Assembly: GCA_964453335.1 (NCBI GenBank)
Contig: CAYVOK010000050.1
Location: 1-17,007 of the forward strand
From: VGBO01 sp964453335
GTDB taxonomy: Bacteria; Actinomycetota; Acidimicrobiia; Acidimicrobiales; CAIXPF01
Length of the DNA: 17,007 nucleotides
Direction: 5' to 3'
Each line of letters opens with the position of its first letter. The first letter of the stretch is position 1. Of this stretch, positions 13,362 to 17,007 are shown in pieces. The position numbers and the translations under genes are program-made. A model generated the notes under the pieces. That model was given only the letters and a program-made list of their open reading frames with translations. It made no database searches and was not told the origin of the DNA.

Positions 13362-15173
13362 ATGGTATTCTTCGATATCGAAACAGATGGTCTTGGTGTG
13401 GATGCAAACAACGTATGGTGCGTTGGAGTGTCCGATCTTGAACAAGAAGGGGCTGATGTTTATGGACCGAATGAAATTGAGCAAGCCGTGGAACGTCTTG
13501 CACAGGCTGAGTATGTCGTTGGTCACAATATTCTTATGTTTGACTGCCCTTGTTTGGAGCGTCTGTACGGTGCTAGTTTCAACAAGCGGCTGGATACTCT
13601 GGTTGTCGCTCGGCTTATGTATCCTGATCGCCATTCAAGTCCTGTTGGCGGTAACAGTCTTGGTGAATGGGGAAAATTCCTGAAGTTCCCCAAGGGCGAC
13701 CACAAAGACTGGTCGAAGTACTCGGACGAGATGGCTGAGTACTGCGGCAATGACGTACTGCTGACCAAACAAATCTACAAGTATCTGTCCAAGCGATGGA
13801 ACGGATGGAAGCAGTCAATCCAACTCGAACACAAGGTTGCCGAGATCGTCTCTCGTCAGCATTGGAACGGCGTAACGATTGACGTACAAGCCGCTACACA
13901 CCTGTACACCTTAGCGAACCAGGAACGTACAAGTCTGTTGTCACAACTGCAGACATCGTTCCCTCCCGCCATCGAGTACATGAAGACACCGCAGTACTAC
14001 TTCATCGAAGGTATCTCCAACCAATTCGACCGCAAGTCCGATGCAAAAGACTGGGCCAGAAAGAACGGACTTAAGGCCCCGATCATCGGTGACGGTCCTA
14101 TGAAGTTCAAGGAGATCCCTTTCAATCCTGCAAGCGGTGATCAGATCGCCGAGCGTCTTATATCCAAGTACAACTGGAAACCCAAGGTCACGACCGAATC
14201 AGGCAAGCCATCGACCGAGGGTGACGTGCTTGAGAAACTTGCCGACAAGTATCCTGAGGCCAAGATGATTGTTGATTGGCGTATGTGTCAGAACCGAGCC
14301 AACATTGCCGAGACATGGATGACCTCCATATCTCCCAACACAAATAGACTGCATCACTCGGTCAACACCAACGGCGCAGTGACCGGACGCATGACTCACA
14401 GCGATCCGAATGTCAACTGTCCGAAGATACGCAAAGGTAAGAACAAGGAGATCTTGTATGGATTTGCTGGGGAGTATGGGTATGAGTGTCGGGCTTGCTT
14501 CACTCCGAGGAAGGCGTGGTATCAAGTTGGTGCTGACGCTAGTGGTCTTGAGCTTCGTATGCTTGCTCATTACATGGCTCAGTACGATGGAGGAGAGTAC
14601 GTCAAGCAAGTCACAGAAGGCGATGTCCACACCTATAACCAGAAAGCAGCAGGTTTGGACAACCGTGATCAAGCCAAGACCTTCATCTATGCCTTTTTAT
14701 ATGGTGCGGGGGATGAGAAGATAGGCAAGATCGTCAAGGGTACGGCCAAGGACGGCAAGCGTCTCAAGGAGAAGTTCCTTGAAGGACTGCCTGCGTTGGC
14801 TGAACTCAAGCAGTTCTGTAATGACTGTGTATTGACGGGACATATCGTCGGACTCGACGGTAGAAAGATTCCGATCAGGTCACAGCACGCCGCATTGAAC
14901 ACGCTGTTGCAAAGCGGTGGTGCGCTTGTGATGAAGCAGGCGTTGGTGTTCAGATACAACACCATCAACGAACAATATGTGTACGGCACTGATTGGGCCG
15001 ACATGCTTAATGTGCATGACGAATACCAATCAGAAGCTCGTACGATGGATATCGCAAAGTTCATCGGCACTACCAGTGTCGAATCAATCAAACGAGCCGG
15101 ATCTCATTTCAGTCTAGCCTGTCCGCTGGACGGCGAATATAAGATCGGCAAATCTTGGGCGGAGTGTCACTAA
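13362..15173 (+). CDS. T7 gp5-like family A DNA polymerase with 3'-5' exonuclease (603 aa)
   Basis: This is the replicative polymerase. A GTG at 13338 lies inside the upstream hairpin and is rejected; ATG at 13362 has AGGAG at 13352-13356 and puts the exonuclease motif at the N-terminus as in T7. Exonuclease residues: Asp5 and Glu7 in FFDIETDG, GHNILMFD (Exo II) and Asp131 in EYCGNDV (Exo III). Polymerase residues: Asp392 in GADASGLELR (motif A), RDQAKTFIYAFLYGAG with Lys439, Tyr443 and Tyr447 (motif B), and Asp553 in NVHDEYQ (motif C). The C-terminus WAECH matches WAICH of T7. It is about 100 residues shorter than T7 gp5 (704), with roughly 43 missing before Exo III and 40 between Exo III and motif A. 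Confidence 0.97.
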   Translation: MVFFDIETDGLGVDANNVWCVGVSDLEQEGADVYGPNEIEQAVERLAQAEYVVGHNILMFDCPCLERLYGASFNKRLDTLVVARLMYPDRHSSPVGGNSLGEWGKFLKFPKGDHKDWSKYSDEMAEYCGNDVLLTKQIYKYLSKRWNGWKQSIQLEHKVAEIVSRQHWNGVTIDVQAATHLYTLANQERTSLLSQLQTSFPPAIEYMKTPQYYFIEGISNQFDRKSDAKDWARKNGLKAPIIGDGPMKFKEIPFNPASGDQIAERLISKYNWKPKVTTESGKPSTEGDVLEKLADKYPEAKMIVDWRMCQNRANIAETWMTSISPNTNRLHHSVNTNGAVTGRMTHSDPNVNCPKIRKGKNKEILYGFAGEYGYECRACFTPRKAWYQVGADASGLELRMLAHYMAQYDGGEYVKQVTEGDVHTYNQKAAGLDNRDQAKTFIYAFLYGAGDEKIGKIVKGTAKDGKRLKEKFLEGLPALAELKQFCNDCVLTGHIVGLDGRKIPIRSQHAALNTLLQSGGALVMKQALVFRYNTINEQYVYGTDWADMLNVHDEYQSEARTMDIAKFIGTTSVESIKRAGSHFSLACPLDGEYKIGKSWAECH

Positions 15174-15174
15174 C

Positions 15175-15564
15175 ATGTTGAATGAGAATGTTCCTAATCA
15201 GTCGTTTGCGTCTGGTGCTGTTCGTGGTTCACAGACAGGTAAGGGTCGTTACGACCTGATCTCCACATATGCCACTTGGCGTTTGGCGCAAGTCCTTGAG
15301 CGAGGAGCGGCACGCTACGGCGACCGCAACTGGGAGAAGGGTATCCCTCTGATGCGTCACATCGACAGTCTAAAAAGACACCTCGATCAATTTATCGAAG
15401 GATATACGAACGAGGATCACCTTGCCCACATGTTTGCCAACGCCATGATGTTGGTACACACCGAGGAGATGATCCGAAAGGGTGCGTTGCCTAAACAACT
15501 TGACGACCGGCCTAAGTACAACTTTACTGAACGACAGCTATGGGAGTGTACAGATTGTGATTGA
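15175..15564 (+). CDS. MazG-like dATP/dGTP diphosphohydrolase-type protein (DUF5664-like, 129 aa)
   Basis: ATG at 15175 follows the polymerase stop by one base, with GGAG at 15161-15164. The 129-residue product shows the family pattern from memory of DUF5664 (Pfam dATP/dGTP diphosphohydrolase N-terminal domain): LAQVLERGAARYGDRNWEKG, then RHIDSLKRHLDQFIEGY, then EDHLAHMFANAMMLV. This all-helical MazG-like fold hydrolyses nucleoside triphosphates, and characterised relatives (MazZ) act on dATP and dGTP. Here it would adjust the dNTP pool beside NrdJ and ThyX. No PurZ-type adenylosuccinate synthetase is in the window, so a 2-aminoadenine genome is not supported. The C-terminus ends in a CTDC pair. 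Confidence 0.85.
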   Translation: MLNENVPNQSFASGAVRGSQTGKGRYDLISTYATWRLAQVLERGAARYGDRNWEKGIPLMRHIDSLKRHLDQFIEGYTNEDHLAHMFANAMMLVHTEEMIRKGALPKQLDDRPKYNFTERQLWECTDCD

Positions 15565-16306
15565 TCACATCCTGATTGACGGCGATTACCTGGCATACCG
15601 ATGTGCGTTCCTTAACATCGGAGACCGCCTTGACCTTCTCAGCATGTTGCAAGGCACGGTCCACCAATGGCAAACAGAAGTTGTCAGTGCCTTCGATCTT
15701 AAGAACCCTCAGGTTACTTTGTGCCTATCCAAGTTCAAGCAACCGAACTTCAGACACGAACTGTACCCTCAATACAAGCACATCCGAAAGGGTAGAACAT
15801 TGCCCGACGATCTTGCACCCTCGTATCAAATCCTCGAAGACCCGAGTACAATTGGGTATCCGTATCGAGCGCAACCAGGTCTAGAAGCTGACGACATCAT
15901 GGGCATCCTAGGGACAGCCTACGAGTCCACGGTCATCGTGACCGTCGATAAAGATCTGCAGTCGATCCCGGGCAGACACTACAACCCTGTCAAGCAAAAA
16001 GCCGTAATCGTGTCTCCTGACCAAGCCAACCACAACTTTATGACACAATGGTTGACAGGTGATGCGACCGACTGCGTGCCTGGTATGTACCGTGTCGGTC
16101 CTGCCAAGGCCGCCAAGATCCTAAGTCAAGACGGTAACAAAGAAGATCTTGTCCTGCAAGCCTATCAGAAAGCAGGATACTCATACAACTACTGCGTTCA
16201 GCAAGGTCAGTTGGTAAAGATTCTTGACAACCAACACATCATCGGCCCCGTGGACACGATCATCGAATACCAATCGTGGCAACCCACAAGCACATACAGG
16301 TGGTAA
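15557..16306 (+). CDS. T7 gp6-like 5'-3' exonuclease (FEN family, 249 aa)
   Basis: The enzyme removes RNA primers and degrades host DNA. GTG at 15557 overlaps the previous stop and has GGGAG at 15542-15546. It is chosen because it places ILIDGDYLAYR at the N-terminus, as in the family. Metal-binding motifs follow in order: Asp8 and Asp10 (IDGDYL), GLEADDIMG, VTVDKDLQSIPG, and GDATDCVPGMYRVGPAKAA, the last being the helix-hairpin-helix entry. A QGQLVKIL segment near the end matches T7 gp6. The length is 249 residues against 300 in T7. Its stop is immediately followed by the ATG of the next gene. Confidence 0.93.
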   Translation: MIDHILIDGDYLAYRCAFLNIGDRLDLLSMLQGTVHQWQTEVVSAFDLKNPQVTLCLSKFKQPNFRHELYPQYKHIRKGRTLPDDLAPSYQILEDPSTIGYPYRAQPGLEADDIMGILGTAYESTVIVTVDKDLQSIPGRHYNPVKQKAVIVSPDQANHNFMTQWLTGDATDCVPGMYRVGPAKAAKILSQDGNKEDLVLQAYQKAGYSYNYCVQQGQLVKILDNQHIIGPVDTIIEYQSWQPTSTYRW

Positions 16307-16879
16307 ATGGCCTGCGAACTAAGAAACGACCTTGCGCTTTCGATCCCTCTAAGGATTGTTTTTTACACAGCGGACGATCTGCTGAAGATGAAGGACATTC
16401 CACTGATGTCCAAGATCTGGTGGTGGATCAGGGCGCGATTAATTGAAGTACTGACAGGTTGGAAGTACTGTCATGTCCAAGCGTTTTATGGAAACATGAC
16501 TCACTTTACACCGTATAGCGGTGTATCGTTTGCTGTGTATTGCGATAGTGATTACCGACCATGGAGTGTTCAGTATCTTTTGCATGACGTTTGGTTTCCC
16601 GAGTTTCCACACACACCGAAAGAGATTTCTTTTTGGAAAAATCTGCGGTGGTGGTGGAACAACTACAGGGGACGGAGGCCTATGAATTGCATAGCCGAAG
16701 TCGAGATGATCATGCGAATGATACTGACAAAGGAAAGTTATTATGCCTGTAAACTTCGGTGTAAGTTCAAATCAACTGAACAAATTGAAAACTCGATTCT
16801 TCGGAACGAGTGGGGGCGATTCCAAAAGCGATTGCCCAGTGACGTTGACCCAGGAATTCGTGAAGTGGCTCCAGAATAA
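16307..16879 (+). CDS. Trp-rich protein (190 aa), possible permuted papain-like thiol hydrolase
   Basis: ATG at 16307 directly follows the exonuclease stop, with AGGTGG at about 16298-16303; a later ATG (residue 28) is an alternative. The product has 11 tryptophans, including two WWW runs (residues 38-40 and 115-117). No signal peptide is evident, and the WWW segment at 38-40 is too charged for a clear membrane helix. The segment YCHVQAFYGNMTHFTPYSGV (His56) followed by CDSD at 79-82, and RPMNCIAEVEMIMR (Cys128), match the pattern of permuted NlpC/P60 (YiiX-like) enzymes, where His precedes the Cys nucleophile. The same residues occur in the 135-aa protein at 960. The activity is inferred, and the substrate could be a cell-wall peptide or acyl chain. 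The last 137 bases overlap the next gene. Confidence 0.7.
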   Translation: MACELRNDLALSIPLRIVFYTADDLLKMKDIPLMSKIWWWIRARLIEVLTGWKYCHVQAFYGNMTHFTPYSGVSFAVYCDSDYRPWSVQYLLHDVWFPEFPHTPKEISFWKNLRWWWNNYRGRRPMNCIAEVEMIMRMILTKESYYACKLRCKFKSTEQIENSILRNEWGRFQKRLPSDVDPGIREVAPE

Positions 16880-17007
16880 AGTTGACTCTTTGGAGTGGAG
16901 CCGATCTGACGGAAAGAACTCGGTATCGCCCGAGGATATTGCATTCATTACTGGACAACAGAAGATTGTCCGTATCATTGAAAACGAAATGGAGAAGCAA
17001 CATGGGC
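16743..17007 (+). CDS. hypothetical protein, 3' end outside the window
   Basis: ATG at 16743 has AAAGGA around 16729-16734 with eight bases of spacing, and the frame stays open to the window edge (88 codons visible). The visible part is mainly helical after residue 35: TLTQEFVKWLQNKVDSLEW, then SPEDIAFITGQQKIVRIIEN. No motif is recognised. In T7-like genomes, small proteins of unknown role sit here between the exonuclease and the portal gene. The first 137 bases overlap the 190-aa gene in another frame, so GTG codons near 16842 and 16859 are alternative starts that would shorten the overlap. The gene is truncated by the window, not broken. Confidence 0.6.
   Translation, partial: MPVNFGVSSNQLNKLKTRFFGTSGGDSKSDCPVTLTQEFVKWLQNKVDSLEWSRSDGKNSVSPEDIAFITGQQKIVRIIENEMEKQHG

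Noticed and set aside
15175..15564. Evidence for a 2-aminoadenine (Z) DNA genome from the MazZ-like protein
   Set aside because: DUF5664-like proteins are widespread in phages with normal DNA, and no PurZ or DatZ gene is seen in the window.

Overview
The window comes from a lytic, T7-like podovirus (Autographiviridae-type phage). It is seen from a phage single-subunit RNA polymerase (833 aa) and a recognisable T7 replication block: gp2.5-type ssDNA-binding protein, a Holliday-junction resolvase, gp4-type primase-helicase, gp5-type DNA polymerase and gp6-type exonuclease, in T7 order. All genes lie on the + strand and most are packed with start/stop overlaps. The nucleotide-metabolism genes (ThyX, adenosylcobalamin-type ribonucleotide reductase NrdJ, a MazG-like hydrolase) and the metallophosphoesterase recall aquatic T7-like phages (cyanophage and pelagiphage relatives). 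The host cannot be named from the sequence. No tRNA, integrase, CRISPR array or insertion sequence was seen.

Layout. (1) 1-1367: six small, translationally coupled genes, among them a coiled-coil protein, a DUF6321-like basic protein and a 135-aa protein. (2) 1368-1511: an AT-rich non-coding stretch with repeated TATACACTA/GTATAC elements and a T3-promoter-like CACTAAAG, probably a promoter region. (3) 1512-3595: two small proteins and a 460-aa SGNH/GDSL-hydrolase-like protein. That gene is split artificially by 100 N flanked by an exact 55-bp duplication. Deleting 155 bp restores one open frame, and the pattern suggests the ends of a circular assembly were joined here. (4) 3602-3631: a strong rho-independent terminator. 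(5) 3646-6760: two small genes, the RNA polymerase and a small downstream gene. (6) 6762-10117: ThyX, NrdJ and a metallophosphoesterase. (7) 10114-16306: SSB, RusA-type resolvase, primase-helicase, a 75-aa acidic protein, a hairpin, DNA polymerase, a MazG-like protein and 5'-3' exonuclease. (8) 16307-17007: a Trp-rich 190-aa protein and a gene running off the right edge.

How the genes work together. The phage RNA polymerase would transcribe the downstream genes. ThyX, NrdJ and the MazG-like protein would supply and adjust the dNTP pool. SSB, primase-helicase and polymerase would form the replisome. RusA (in the place of T7 endonuclease I) and the gp6-type exonuclease would process branches, remove primers and degrade host DNA.

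Points that most deserve a second look: the two small proteins at 960-1367 and 16307-16879 share an ungapped His...CDSD block and a later NC-x3-VE motif, suggesting a divergent homologous pair, possibly permuted papain-like thiol hydrolases. An in-frame GTG with a strong ribosome binding site just after the primase zinc finger could produce a T7 gp4B-like short helicase. RusA and the primase overlap by 95 nt.
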